Of a stretch of DNA of 64,000 nt, positions 32,817 to 45,300 are shown piece by piece. The notes beneath the pieces are model-generated. The model ran no database searches. It was not told where the DNA came from and saw only the letters and a list, made by a program, of their open reading frames with translations. The DNA comes from Chamaelirium japonicum (lineage: Eukaryota > Streptophyta > Magnoliopsida > Liliales > Melanthiaceae): NCBI GenBank assembly GCA_947650365.1, contig OX393550.1, forward strand, positions 71,180,978 to 71,244,977, given 5' to 3'. The position numbers and the translations under genes were made by a program. Numbering within the stretch: position 1 is the first letter of the stretch; each line of letters begins with the position of its first letter.

Positions 32817-33410
32817 TCTAGGGTTCTCCCGCGCGGCGACGACGACGACGACGGTCCTCCCCCTCCGGCAGCACCTCCCCGTCCGGCCTCCCTCCTCCAC
32901 CGGCCCACCCCGTTCGGCCTCCCTCCTCCACCGGCCCCCCTTTCCGCCGCCCGACAGCCCCCCTACAGCCGTCGCCCGACCTCCCTCCTCCACCGGCCCC
33001 CACTTCCGCCGCCCGATCTCCCTCCTCCACCACCCCCCCCCCCCCCCCCTTCCGCTACCCCCCCGACCCCTTTCTGCCACCCGACTGCCCCCGCCCCCGC
33101 CCCCCCTTCCACCACCCGACAGCCGCCCGGCCCCTCCCTTCCGCCGCCCGACAGCCCCCGACCCCCTTCCTCCACCCCCCGGCCCCCCTTCATCCAACCG
33201 ACAGCCCCCGGCCCCCCCCTCCTCCACCCCCCCGACCCCCTTCTGCCACCCGACTGCCCCCGGCCCCCCCCTCCTCCACCCCCCACTGCCCCCGGCTCCC
33301 CCTCCTCCACCCCCGACCCCCCTTCCTCCACCCCCCGAACCCCCTTCCTTCACCCGACCGACCCTCCCACCCCTTCCTTCTCGGTTCCCCCCCTCTGTTG
33401 AGCCTCCTCC
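32817..33410 (+). other. C4 C-rich leader
   Basis: About 590 bases dominated by CCCCCGACC, CTCCTCCACC and CCGCCGCCC words. A 211-codon proline-rich frame starts in the LTR at 32766, crosses the primer site and ends at 33401, just before the gag ATG at 33411. Its composition is that of the repeat, so I do not call it a gene. Confidence 0.75.
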
Positions 33411-35893
33411 ATGGCTTCTACTGTCGTACCGTCCGTCGTTGCGATCTCTCCACCGCTGAAGGCGCCTTTCAGTTGTCATCGGCCAGCGACTGGCCTGATT
33501 GGTCCCTCACCATTGAGGTCGCGCTCTCCAGTCGTGATCTGTGGGGTCACATCACCGGCGATGATCCTCCTCCAGCTGTCCTCTCTGGCTCCTCCTCTGT
33601 CACCAGCAGTGCCGCGTCCTCTGCTGCGACTATTATTGTCCCGACTACTCTCACCGCAGCCACGGCTGCCGCTTTCACGTGGCGACGTCACGATCAGGCC
33701 ATCCGGGCCTATCTTCTGGATTCTGTTGCTCGTCCGCTCCTTGCTCCCATCAGCCGCCTTCCTACAGCGCGCGCGATGTGGGAGTATCTCCGGGACCGGT
33801 TTCTCCCGCGCGGCGGCGCACACCGGCATCAGCTTATCTGTGACTCGCAGTCTGCACGTCAGGGGGAGCGCTCGATTCAGGACTTCTTCAGTCAGATGAG
33901 TGCATACTGGCATGAGCTGGACTCCCTGATCCCGGAGCCGTGTGCTTGCCCCCGCTCTCGGGATTTCCAGCGTTACCTCGATGAGGGCCACCTGCACCAG
34001 TTCCTGGCAGCGCTTCGACCGGACTTTGCTCTCATCGCTGCTCAGCTCCTGCACCGTGAGCCACTCCCTCGGCTAGAGGATGCTCTACTCGCCTTGGTCG
34101 ACGAGGAGACCCGCCTTCAGACTCAGGGCGTTCGTCCTCCTCCACTTGCTCCTAGCTCCGACACTGTCCTGGCAGCCGGATTCTCCGATGACGCTGTCTT
34201 CTGTCACTACTGCAAGGATCCAGGTCACATGAAGCGCGAATGCCCTACACGTCCTCCCCGCAACCCTCGCTGGGGTCCGGATGAGAGAGCCACACGCTGG
34301 GCGTCGACTTTCCACGACGATCGACGCGGCGATCAAGGTGGACGGAGCCGTGGACGTGGCTCGTCCTCCCTCCGCCACTTTGGTGGTACAGTGGCTACTG
34401 CAGAGGCTTCGACGCTCTCCACTGCTACCACAGCACCTTCTCAGCCTGAGCCGGACCGTCTTCAGCGCCTCGAGGAGCTTCTTCTTCGCCACCTAGCCTC
34501 CACCGGCTCCGCGACTGCTCACGGCTTGTCTGCCACCTCTGGTACTAATGTTCCTTGGATCTTCGATTCGGGTGCCTCCTGTCACCTTACCTTTGACTCC
34601 AATGTCCTCACGAACTGTTCTCCCACTACCACCCACCAGGAGGTTTGCACTGCGGATGGGACTCTCATCCCTATTCCGCAATGTGGATCCATCACTACCA
34701 CCTCTGACCCTTCTGGTCGCCTGACCCTACCCCATGTCCATCATGCCCCACGTCTTAACATTAATCTAATCTCTATCAGTTCTCTTTGTGACTCTGGACT
34801 GACTGTCACCTTCACCCCTTCTGTTTGTGTTGTGCAGGATTCGCGGACGGGTCAGAGGATTGGGCTAGGCCGTAGAGCAGGAGGCCTTTACCAGCTGGAC
34901 CATCTCCATGTGTCTTCTGTTCCTGTTGCGTCTGTCATGTTTGTCACCTCTGATGCCGACCTGTGGCACAGAAGGTTAGGTCATATATCGAGTGATCGAC
35001 TCAAAAGGGTATTCCGTTCGGGCGCTTTGGGTCGAGCGTCGTTCTCACCCCTCTCTGTTTGTACGGGTTGCAGACTGGCAAAGCATCTAGCTCTTTCATT
35101 CTCTGCTAGTGCTTCCCAGTCTGATGCTTTATTTGATTTAGTCCATTCGGACATTTGGGGTCCTGCTCCTGTTGCATCTATTTCAGGTTACATGGATTAT
35201 GTGTGCTTTATCGATGACTATTCTAGGTGCACCTGGGTTTATCTTATGCGTCATCGATCTGAAGTACCTCACATCTTTAAGAGATTCACCACTATGATAA
35301 ACACTCAGTTTGGTCGGCACATCAAGACCTTTCGGTCTGATTGTGCCAAGGAGTATCTCTCCTCTGAGATGCGTGAGATTCTTCAGTCTCACGGCACTCT
35401 TCACCAGCAGTCCTGTCCCCACACCAATGAGCAGAACGGTGTTGCCGAACGCAAGCATCGTCATGTCCTTGAGACTGCACGAGATTTGCTTCTCTCTGCG
35501 TCTGTTCCTCACTCCTACTGGGGTGAAGCTATCATGACGGCTGTCCATCTTATCAATATCACTCCGTCGTCTGCTCTGTCCGGTGCCACCCTATATGAGC
35601 GTCTCTACTCCAGCCCACCTGACTACACTCTTCTTCGCACGTTTGGCTGCACGTGCTTCGTTCTTCTTCCTCCCCATGAACGCACCAAACTCTCCGCGAG
35701 GTCTGTTAGGTGTGTTCACTTGGGGCTCAGTCGGGAGCACAAGGGGTATCGGTGCTACGATCCCTTGGCTCGCCGGATCCGTGTCTCCCGTCACGTTTTT
35801 TTTGTTGAGGATGTCCCGTACTTCTCACCTGAGTCTCGGGATATTTCCTTGCCTCCTGTGTCACCCTCCTCGCCTTCCTTACATCTCCACATG
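33411..35893 (+). pseudogene. C4 gag-protease-integrase (frameshifted)
   Basis: The gag ATG at 33411 gives 18 codons, then a four-base deletion relative to C5 near 33463 moves the rest into the frame that is open from 33398 to 36094. That frame holds the gag core, the zinc knuckle CHYCKDPGHMKREC, protease FDSGASCHLTFDS, the integrase zinc motif (LWHRRLGH, CTGCRLAKH), HSDIWGP, FRSDCAKEY and EQNGVAERKH. A further deletion near 35893 ends true coding in the linker before reverse transcriptase. Confidence 0.9.
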
Positions 35894-37828
35894 GGTTCTA
35901 CCCCTGGTTTCTGTTGTCCCATCCACGCCTACTCCTTCTCCATCTTCTCCGCCACCTCCATCACCACCATCACCATCGCCACCTCCTCCTCCGTCTTCCT
36001 CGACACCTCCACCACCACCTGTTACTTGTGTATATATTCGTCGGTCTGCAGCTCCTCCTCCAGAGTCGGTTCACACTGGTACTACCTCGCCTGATGCTGC
36101 TGCCCCCTCCTCCCCGGTCGTGGATCCTGCTCCTGTTCGGCGTTACCCAGCGCGCGAACATCACCCTCCTGCCAGATATGACTACTCTCCTGACAGGTTT
36201 GGCTACTCTGCCTTTCCCTCTGACTCTCCTGACTCCCCTGGCTACTCTGCCAGTGCCTCCTATTCACCATCTTTTCAGGCTTTTCTTACTGCTATACACA
36301 CCCATCGGGAGCCCCAATTGTACCGTAAGGCAGCTTTACATCCAGAGTGGCGGCAGGCCATATTAATTGAGCTTGAGGCTTTTCAGCGGACCCAGACATG
36401 GGATTTGGTGCCTTGTCCCTCCGGTGTGGTGCCTGTTAGCTGCAAGTGGATATTCAAGGTCAAGACTCGACCTGACGGATCCATTGAGCGGCACAAGGCT
36501 CGTCTAGTTGCCCGTGGCTTCTCCCAGGAGTATGGGATCGATTACGAGGAGACGTTTGCTCCGGTTGCTCGGATGACTACTGTGCGCACCCTCTTAGCTG
36601 TGGCAGCTGCTCGAGGGTGGCCTTTCCATCAGATGGATTCATCAATGCGTTCCTCCACAGTGACCTCTCCGAGGAAGTCTACATGGCTCCTCCGGGCGTT
36701 TCAGTTCCTCCAGGGCACGTGTGTCGTTTGCGCCGAGCCATCTATGGGCTCAAGCAGGCCCCTCGTGCCTGGTTTGAGCGATTTCGCAGTGCAGTTCTGG
36801 CCGCCGGGTTTGTTGAGCGACACTCCGACTATGCCCTGTTCACTCGCTCCTCCAATCAGGGTATTGTCGTTCTTCTCCTCTATGTGGATGATATGATCAT
36901 CACTGGGGATGACAGTGCCACCATCGCTTCCCTTCAGCGGCACCTCCAGAGTCAGTTTGAGATGAAAGATCTGGGCTCTCTTCGCTACTTTTTGGGCCTT
37001 GAGATTGCCCGGTCAGCTCGTGGTCTGTTGGTCTCCCAGCAGAAGTTCATCTCCGACATCCTTGCTGATGCTGCTCTGACTGACTCTCGCACTGCTGATA
37101 CACCCATGGAGCTCAATTTGAAGCTTCTAGCTACCGATGGTGAGCCGCTCCAGGATGTCTCCCGCTACCAGAGGCTGGTTGGGATGCTCGTCTATCTCAC
37201 CATGACCAGGCCAGACATTGCCAATGCTGTTGGCATTGTCAGTCAGTTTGTTCAGGCTCCACAGTCAGTTCACTATGCAGCTGTTCTTCGGATTATCCGC
37301 TACCTCCGGGGCACCATCACCCGTTCACTACTGTTTCCCTCCACCTCTCCGTTGGTGCTGCGTGCCTACTCCGATGCAGATTGGGCAGGAGATGCAGCCA
37401 CTCGCCGCTCTACTACAGGTTACTGTGTGTTTCTGGGTGATTCACTGATTTCGTGGCGCAGCAAGAAGCAGGAGTCTGTTGCTCGCTCCAGCACCGAAGC
37501 CGAATACCGGGCTATGGCTTCCACCACCGCCGAGATTGTCTGGCTTCGCCACCTTCTGCTCGACTTGGGAGTTGTGATATCCGGGCCCACCCCTCTCTTC
37601 TGTGACAACCGAAGTGCTATTCAGATTGCTAGCAACCCGATCTTCCATGAGCGAACAAAACATATTGAAGTTGACTGTCATTATGTTCGCCAGGAGTTTC
37701 TCGACCACACCATCTCCCTGCCATACATTTCATCATCGGAGCAGACTGCTGATTTTCTGAGGAAGTCCCTTACGACTGCTCGTTTCCGGCATTTTATTGG
37801 CAAACTCTCGGTTCATGATCCACCGTGA
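35894..37828 (+). pseudogene. C4 reverse transcriptase and RNase H (frameshifted)
   Basis: The linker and reverse transcriptase start are read in the frame ending at 36896. After a one-base deletion near 36633 the rest is read in the frame 36617-37828. That part contains [41 protein letters not shown] and [13 protein letters not shown], and ends with the family terminus SVHDPP and TGA just before the polypurine tract and LTR. Unlike C5, the RNase H glutamate is intact here. Confidence 0.9.
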
Positions 37829-37841
37829 GTTTGAGGGGGAG

Positions 37842-37978
37842 TGTTAATGTATATAGTTGGGTCGGTTTTACATGTACAGTCGGGTCGGGTTGTATGGTCA
37901 TTCATGTACATATATATGAGCTTGAGTCCCTCAATAGAGAGTATTGCATTCCTCTCCAAACCCTAGCCGTCATCTCCT

Positions 37979-37982
<4 letters not shown>
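37842..37982 (+). repeat. C4 3' LTR
   Basis: TGTTAATGTATATAG to CTCCTAACA, 141 bp, preceded by GAGTTTGAGGGGGAG. Confidence 0.95.
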
Positions 37983-38048
<66 letters not shown>

Positions 38049-38150
38049 ATGTTACATTGAGCTGTGAGCTACGAAGGCGAAAGTGAGCTACAATCAAATT
38101 TGACCACCCTCCAAGTTTCGGAATATATTGAAATTTGGTGGGTGTTTTTT
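37983..38150. repeat. TA microsatellite and half of a fold-back element
   Basis: About 60 bases of TA are followed by AGAATGTTACATTGAGCTGT and further text matching the left arm of M1 up to about 38150, where it stops in mid-arm. This is a truncated copy of the M1 family. Confidence 0.75.
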
Positions 38151-38883
38151 TAGAGAGTACATATGTATACACTCACAAGCCATCGCCATTACGAAGAAAT
38201 ATATGTATATACCTTCTTATCTAATTCTCAAACAGAGGTACTTGAAATACCGACTTATTGATAGCAATATAAACCATTTTCATCAAGCCTCGTCCCATCA
38301 ATTTGAGATCGGCTTTATGAATCTTCTTTGCTGATCATTCCTGGTGAGAACCTTGTTACTTGTATTATGCAACTTGCAAAGTGAATTCTACTTTTTTTTT
38401 GGATCTCAGTCTACAACCTGTAATCCTAAAGGTTGGATTTCATTAGTCGGGTTGTATTTATTATCGATCTTCATATATGGAACAATCTAGTTTTGTTTTG
38501 GTCATGTGATACACCGGTAATGACATATCAATCAGGATTCTATTGTTACAGATTGGGTGAGGTTGCTTTATTAACCAAAGGTATTTGATAATCAAACTGT
38601 CTGTTTCCAGTCGAAGAAGTGATGATTACGATCAGTAGCCAAAACTGTTATGCAAGTAGAACATGATCCATCAACTCAGTCCATTAATTCATATGGCCAT
38701 GTGAATCAGTCCTTTAATAAGCTTTTCAATATTCTCTATCATAGTTGAAAGAGCAACTCTACTTCTCTGTATAAACATTAATAATTATAATTAAAATACA
38801 AAAAATGAGTTTGGCTTCATAATTTTGAAATTAAATTGATTTGGAAGTGAGCTGACTGTTGCCTCCTTATTTCCGGTATGCAG
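38151..38883. other. Intron 3' part before the third phototropin exon
   Basis: No recognised element. Ends with TCCGGTATGCAG, the acceptor of the next exon. Confidence 0.6.
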
Positions 38884-38996
38884 GAATATTGCTTTATGAG
38901 ATGCTATATGGCCGTACACCTTTTCGGGGAAAGAATAGACAAAAGACATTTGCAAACATTTTGCAGAAAGACCTGACATTCCCTAGTAGCATTCCG
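38884..38996 (+). CDS. PHOT2-like: Phototropin kinase exon (subdomains IX-X)
   Basis: The 113-base exon, joined to the single base left by the exon at 31986, encodes [18 protein letters not shown] and [19 protein letters not shown] (38 codons). This is the helix F-G region of the kinase C-lobe and is nearly identical to what is known of plant phototropins ([19 protein letters not shown]). It lies between an acceptor CAG and a donor GTAACT and ends in phase 0. Confidence 0.95.
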
Positions 38997-39366
38997 GTAA
39001 CTAAGAAATATAATATATGCTCTCTAACATGCTACGTTATCTCCCTCCTACTGTAGTCTGTTGCTGATGTCTTCCCTAGTTACTCGGATTCGGTTCTGTT
39101 TTTTAAATTAAAATGACATAGAAGATGGCTTTATTTTTCTCGTCTCAAACTAAATGGTAAGTTCATAAGATAAAGCACATGCTTTCAACCCTCCAAATAA
39201 AATCAAAAGAAAAATATCATGGCTTCCATCAATGATACGTTTCATATGAACCCAAAACGCATTTCATAGATAAGGTACGTCCAGTTAGTTTAGTCACCTA
39301 CATGATAGCAATACCATAATAAAGTGAGAAATAGAACTAATTTAACTGCGTGTGTGTGTGTATATA
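38997..39366. other. Intron sequence after the third exon
   Basis: AT-rich, with a TG/TA microsatellite at about 39350-39366 that marks the edge of the fold-back cluster. No gene seen. Confidence 0.5.
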
Positions 39367-39756
39367 TGGGGGAATAGGGTCCATGGTCCTCCCGACTAGC
39401 CAACACGATAGTCCTCCCTTCAATTCAAGTGTCACATGACAATTTTTAACCGGGGTTAGGGGTTGGTCAAGGTGGGTTCACCCTTCCTAACAATGATTAT
39501 GAAAAAAAATTTGGAAAAAAAATATGTCAAGTGGTATTTTTAGATTAACCATAGCAAGGGGTATTTGCGCGCTACATGTTACCGTTAAATTTGCCGGTCG
39601 TTGATCGGGTGGTTTTAAGGTTTTTTTTTTAATTATGATCCAAGTAGAATGAATTGACCATCCATTAAAAAAAATTAGTTAAAAAGTACCATGTGGCACC
39701 TAAATATAGGAGAGGACTAGCATGTTGGCTAATCGGGAGGACCATACTCCCTATTA

Positions 39757-39759
<3 letters not shown>
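39367..39759. mobile_element. Fold-back element M6 (393 bp)
   Basis: The left arm GGTCCTCCCGACTAGCCAAC matches the right arm GTTGGCTAATCGGGAGGACC inverted, and the arms extend inward over roughly 60 or more bases. The ends are GGGGAATAGGG and CTCCCTATTACC. It is flanked by TA tracts on both sides. Confidence 0.85.
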
Positions 39760-39811
<52 letters not shown>

Positions 39812-39814
<3 letters not shown>

Positions 39815-40313
39815 GGAATGATAGGCTGCGGCGTGCGGTGCCCGCCTATAGATGCGGTGGCAAAATCTGGCCGTCGGATCGCCGTCGGATCGCGCGGATC
39901 GGCTGCAAACCGCGCGCAAACCCCGGCCCGTCTGATCAGCCGTCCTGACCGTCCGATCCCGTATAAATCCAGTTGTCCGGTGTGTTTCTATGATGATCTG
40001 ATTCCCATCCGTTGGATCGATGGGAATCCAACGGACTAAAGTGGATTTCGCTGTTACTGTAGCCACTACAGTAACAGCGAAATTCGTTTAGTCCGTTCGA
40101 TCACCTCGATCGAACGGATGGGAATCAGATCATCATAGAAACACACCGGACAACTGGATTTATACGGGATCGGACGGTCAGGACGGCTGATCAGATGAGC
40201 CGGGGTTTGCGGGGGGTTTGCGCGCGGTTTGCAGCCGATCCGCGCGATCCGACGGCCAGATTTTGCCACCGCATCTATAGGCGGGCACCGCACGCCGCAG
40301 CCTATCATTCCTC

Positions 40314-40314
<1 letters not shown>
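39812..40314. mobile_element. Fold-back element M7 (503 bp), near-perfect palindrome
   Basis: Starts AGAGGAATGATAGGCTGCGG and ends with its exact complement. The arms match nearly base for base across about 240 bases each (for example AATCTGGCCGTCGGATCG against CGATCCGACGGCCAGATT) and meet at GTTACTGTAGCCACTACAGT near 40063. Flanked by TA microsatellites (39760-39811 and 40315-40405). Terminal GAGGAATG is shared with M1 and M4. Confidence 0.93.
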
Positions 40315-40405
<91 letters not shown>

Positions 40406-40406
<1 letters not shown>

Positions 40407-40629
40407 GAAAAAGGGTTTGGTGAAATCGAGTTCACCATTCAAATGGTGAACTCAAATGGAAAAGATGCCACGTGTCCTAAGGAAAGTCAACAATTGCAGC
40501 TTTATATATACCCTATATACCCTCATATATGTGTATATATAAATACCTCCAGCCGCAATTGTTGACTTTCTAAGGACACATCGCAACTTCTCCATTCGAG
40601 TTCACCAACTCGAGTTCAGCTTCTCAGGC

Positions 40630-40632
<3 letters not shown>
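40406..40632. mobile_element. Fold-back element M8 (about 227 bp)
   Basis: The inner arms GGAAAGTCAACAATTGC and GCAATTGTTGACTTTC are inverted copies, with outer arms in weaker match (GTTCACC against GGTGAACTC-type words). Centre near 40525. It is bounded by TA tracts on both sides; the tract at right runs to about 40698. Confidence 0.75.
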
Positions 40633-40700
<68 letters not shown>

Positions 40701-41786
40701 TCCTTGCATATAACCACCCCACACCCATCCCTTTTTTGCTTCAAAACTTAAGGTGGTCATATACAAACATTGTTTAAGCATGAATTATACTTTATAAGCC
40801 TAAGTGCGTGGTTTCTTGTAGTTTGATGGCTATAAAAATTCTAAAAAACTGAATGTGTTTTGCCAACGAAGGCAGCCAACTGAATGTAGTTTGATGGTTA
40901 CTTATTCTCCTAAACTGAATGTGTTTTGCCAACAAAGGCGGCCAACTATGTTTCGCCGCCAAAGGCGATCGCTACAGTGCCGACAAGCATGGGAATTTCT
41001 AGTTATAAATAAGTTAGAAGAAAATAATCAATGAAATGAACAGAAAGACATGATCTTAATTTAATGATTGACAAAAAGAATTTGGGAACCTTAAACTACA
41101 TTGTAAGTAAAGTAATCTTCGGGATTTGAACCCTTCTCTTGGTGTTAACTGTTTTCAATTTGAAGGAACCATACCGGAGTAGTACATGAAATAGGTCCTT
41201 GTACCAGACTTCTAGCAGGTACATAGATTATACAGGCAATCCTTGAGTTCTAAGTTGGTTAGCATGTTAAAGGCCATGTGCTAGTATATTGATTCTTAGC
41301 ATAATATATTACGGAGTAGCTCAATTCCCATAGTTACAGCCCCAACGAATCCACTTATATAGGTGAAACTTCTTATGGTATACAGGTAATTACCCCGCCT
41401 CTTGGGTTATGAGGCTCAATAAGATTTCTAACTCTTTGTTTACCCTTTTTTTCTTGTGAGCAATGTTTCCATAGGGATGAGAAGGAGACTTTTTCCATTG
41501 TCATGCTCTTTCAAATGACATAGTCGGTCTTATATCTGTTGATTGAACCTCCTCCATTCCCAACTTTCAGATGTTAGGTTACCATCGGAAGCAACTCCCT
41601 TATGGGCGTTCAAGATGAGTCTAGAACCACAATCCTAGACAGGATCTGAGTAGGCTATTCAACTAAGATATCGTAGATCAAATAGAGTCAAAGTGATCAC
41701 ACAATGTTTGAGAATATTACAAGATTATTTTCTACCTAATAATTATCAAAAAACTTCTAAGTAATAACATTCCCGCGGTTTTAAGT
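40633..41786. other. TA tract and intron sequence before C5
   Basis: TA repeat to about 40698, then unassigned AT-rich sequence. A short duplicated stretch (AACTGAATGTGTTTTGCCAAC near 40850 and 40914) is visible. The last five bases, TAAGT, are the C5 target site copy. Confidence 0.5.
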
Positions 41787-41927
41787 TGTTAATGTATATA
41801 AATGGGTCGGTTTTACATGTACAATCGGGTCGGGTTGTATAGTCATACATGTACATATATATAGACTTGAGTCCCTCAATAGAGAGTATTGCATTCCTCT
41901 CCAAACCCTAGCCGTCATCTCCTAACA
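41787..41927 (+). repeat. C5 5' LTR
   Basis: TGTTAATGTATATAA to CTCCTAACA, followed at once by the primer site. Confidence 0.95.
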
Positions 41928-41939
41928 TGGTATCAGAGC
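41928..41939 (+). other. C5 primer binding site
   Basis: TGGTATCAGAGC, Met-tRNA type. Confidence 0.9.
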
Positions 41940-42316
41940 TCTAGGGTTCTCCGACGTGCGGCGACGACGACGACAGTCTTCTCCCTCCGGCAACACCTCT
42001 CCTCCGGCCTCTCCTCACCCGTCCGACCCCCCTCCTCCTGACCACCCCGCCCGGCCCCCCTCTATCCCCCGACCCCCCTCCGCCTCCCGACCCCCCTACG
42101 CCGCTCGACAGCCCCCCGATCCCCCCCCTTCCGCCGCCCGACAACCCCCCGGCCCCCTCCTCCACCACCCTTCCACCGTCCGACAGCCCCGGCCCCCCCT
42201 CCTCCACCTCCCGACCCCCCTTCCTCCACCCAACAGCCCCGGCCCACCTTCCTCCACCACCCCGACCCTCTCACCCCTTCCCTCAGCCCACCCGGCCCCT
42301 CTGTTGAGCCTTCTCC

Positions 42317-45300
42317 ATGGCTTCTCCTGCCGTACCGTCCGTCGTTGCGATCTCTCCACCGCTAAAGGCGGTCGCCTTTCAGTTGTCATCGGCCAGCGAC
42401 TGGCCTGATTGGTCACTCACCGTCGAGGCCGCGCTCTCCAGTCGTGATCTGTGGGGTCACATCACCGGCGATGATCCTCCTCCCACTGACTACTCCGGTT
42501 CCTCCTCTGTCACCAGCAGTGCCGCGTCTTCTGCTGCGACTGCTACCACGGCAACCACGGTTGCTGCTCTTACGTGGCGCCGCCACGATCAGGCCATCCG
42601 GGCGTACCTTCTAGACTCTGTTGCTCGTCCGCTCCTTGCTCCCATCGGCCGCCTTCCGACAGCGAGCGCGATGTGGGAGTATCTCCGGGACCGTTTTCTC
42701 CCGCGCGGAGGCGCACGCCGGCATCAGCTCATCTGTGACTCGCAGTCTGCCCGTCAGGGGGAGCACACCATTCAGGACTTCTTCAGTCATATGAGTGCCT
42801 ACTGGCATGAGCTGGACTCACTGATCCCGGAGCGGTGTGCCTGCCCCTGCTCCCGGGATTTCCAGCGCTACCTCGATGAGGGCCACCTGCACCAATTCCT
42901 GGCAGCGCTTCGGCCGGACTTTGCTCTCATAGCTGCCCAGCTCCTGCACCGTGAGCCACTCCCTCGGCTAGAGGATGCTCTACTCGCCTTGGTCGATGAG
43001 GAGACCCGCCTTCAGACTCAGGGCGCTCGTCCTCCTCCACTTGCTCCTAGCTCCGACACTGTCCTGGCAGCCGGGTTCTCCGATGAGGCTGTCTTCTGTC
43101 ACTACTGCAAGGAGCCCGGCCATATAAAGCGCGAATGCCCTACACGTCCTCCACGCAACCCCCGCTGGGGTCCGGATGAGAGAGCCCCACGCTGGGCTTC
43201 GACTTCCCGCGACGATCGACGCGGCGGTCGAGGTGGATGGAGCCGTGGACGTGGTTTGTCTCCCTTCCGCCACTTTGGTGGTACAACGGCTACTGTAGAG
43301 GCCTCGACGCTCCCCACTGCTACCACAGCACCTTCTCAGCCTGAGCCGGACCGTCTTCAGTGCCTCGAGGAGCTCCTTCTTCGCCACTTAGCCTCCACCG
43401 GCTCCGCGACTGTGCACGGCTTGTCTGCCACCTCTGGTACTACTGCTCCATGGATCTTCGATTCGGGTGCCTCCTGTCACCTTACCTTTGACTCCACTGT
43501 CCTCAAGGACTGTACTCCCACTACCACCCACCAGGAGGTTCGCATTGCGGATGGGACTCTCGTCCCTATTCCGCAATGTGGCTCCATCACTATCACCTCT
43601 GACTCTTCTGGTCGCCTGACCCTATCCCATGTCCATCATGCCCTCCGTCTTAATATTAATCTGATCTCTATCAGTTCTCTTTGCGACTCTGGCCTGACTG
43701 TCACCTTCACCCCTTCTGTTTGTGTTGTGCAGGATTCGCGGACGGGTCAGGGAATTGGGCTGGGCCGTAGAGCAGGAGGACTTTACCAGTTGGACCATCT
43801 ACATGTGTCTTCCGTTCCTGTTGCGTCTGTCATGTCTGTCACCTCTGATGCCGACCTGTGGCACAGAAGGTTAGGTCATATATCGAGTGATCGACTCAAA
43901 AGCGTATTCTGTTCGGGCGCTTTGGGTCGAGCGTCTTTCTCCCCCCTCTCTGTTTGTACGGGTTATAGACTGGCAAAGCATTTAGCTCTTCCATTCTCTG
44001 CTAGTGCTTCCCAGTCTGATGCTTTATTTGATTTAGTCCATTCGGACATTTGGGGTCCTGCTCCTGTTGCATCTCTATCGGGTTACATGTATTATGTGTG
44101 CTTTATCGATGACTATTCTAGGTGCACCTGGGTTTATCTTATGCGTCATCGATCTGAAGTACCTCACATCTCTAGGAGATTCACCACTATGATACACACT
44201 CAGTTTGGTCGGCGCATCAAAACCTTTCGGTCTGATTGTGCCAAGGAGTATCTCTCCTCTGAGATGCGTGAGATTCTTCAGTCTCACGGCACTCTTCACC
44301 AGCAGTCATGTCCCCACACCTATGAGCAGAACGGCGTTGCGGAACGCAAGCATCGTCATGTCCTTGAGACTGCACGAGCCTTGCTTCTCTCTGCGTCTGT
44401 TCCTCACTCCTACTGGGCTGAAGCTGTCATGACGGTTGTCCACCTCATCATTATTACTCCGTCATCTGCTCTGTCCGGTGCCACCCCATATGAGCGCCTC
44501 CACTCCAGCCCACCTTACTACTCTCTTCTTCGCACGTTTGGCTGCACGTGCTTCGTTCTTCTTCCTCCCCATGAGCGCACCAAACTCTCTGCGAGGTCTG
44601 TTAGGTGTGTGCACTTGGGGCTCAGTCGGGAGCACAAGGGGTATCGGTGCTATGATCCCTTGGCTCGCCGGATCCGTGTCTCCCGTCACGTTTCCTTTGT
44701 TGAGGATGTCCCGTACTTTTCACCTGAGTCTCGGGATCTTTCCTTGCCTCCTGCGTCACCCTCCTCGCCTTCCTTACATCTCCACATCCCTGTTCTACCC
44801 CCGTTTTCTGTTGTCCCATCCACACCTACTCCTTCTCCATCTTCCCCGCCACCTCCACCACCACCACCACCTCCTCCGTCTTTCTCGACACCTGCACCAC
44901 CACCTGTTACTCGTGTATATGTTCGTCGGTCTGCAGCTCCTCCTCCAGAGTCGGCTCACACTGATACTCCCTCGCCTGATGCTGCTGCCCCCTCCTCCCC
45001 GGTCGTGGATCCTGCTCCTGTTCGGCCCTACCCAGCGCGCGAACATCACCCTCCTGACAGATATGACTACTCTCCTGACAGGTTTGGCTACTCTGCTTTT
45101 CCCTCTGACTCTCCTGACTCCTCTGGCTACTCTGTCAGTACCTCCTATTCACCATCTTTTCAGGCTTTTCTTACTGCTATACACACCCATCGGGAGCCCC
45201 AATCGTATCGTGAGGCAGCTTTACATCCAGAGTGGCGGCAGGCCATGTCAGTTGAGCTTGAGGCTTTTCAGCGGACCCAGACATTGGATTTGGTGCCTTG

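Larger units (their letters stand above)
32663..37982 (+). mobile_element. Ty1/copia element C4
   Basis: Plus-strand member of the C3/C5 family in the third phototropin intron of the window. The right LTR (37842-37982, 141 bp) is complete. The left LTR ends at 32804, and its first bases merge into a TA microsatellite; TA repeats also follow the right LTR, so the target was a TA tract. The shared LTR parts differ at two bases. A primer site (32805-32816), C-rich leader, gag, protease, integrase, reverse transcriptase and RNase H are all present, but at least three small deletions shift the frame (about 33463, 35893, 36633). It lies in the same direction as the host gene. Confidence 0.93.

Noticed and set aside
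32799-33479. Long glycine-rich frame on the minus strand of C4
   Set aside because: Mirror of the C-rich leader; same composition in C3, C5 and C6.
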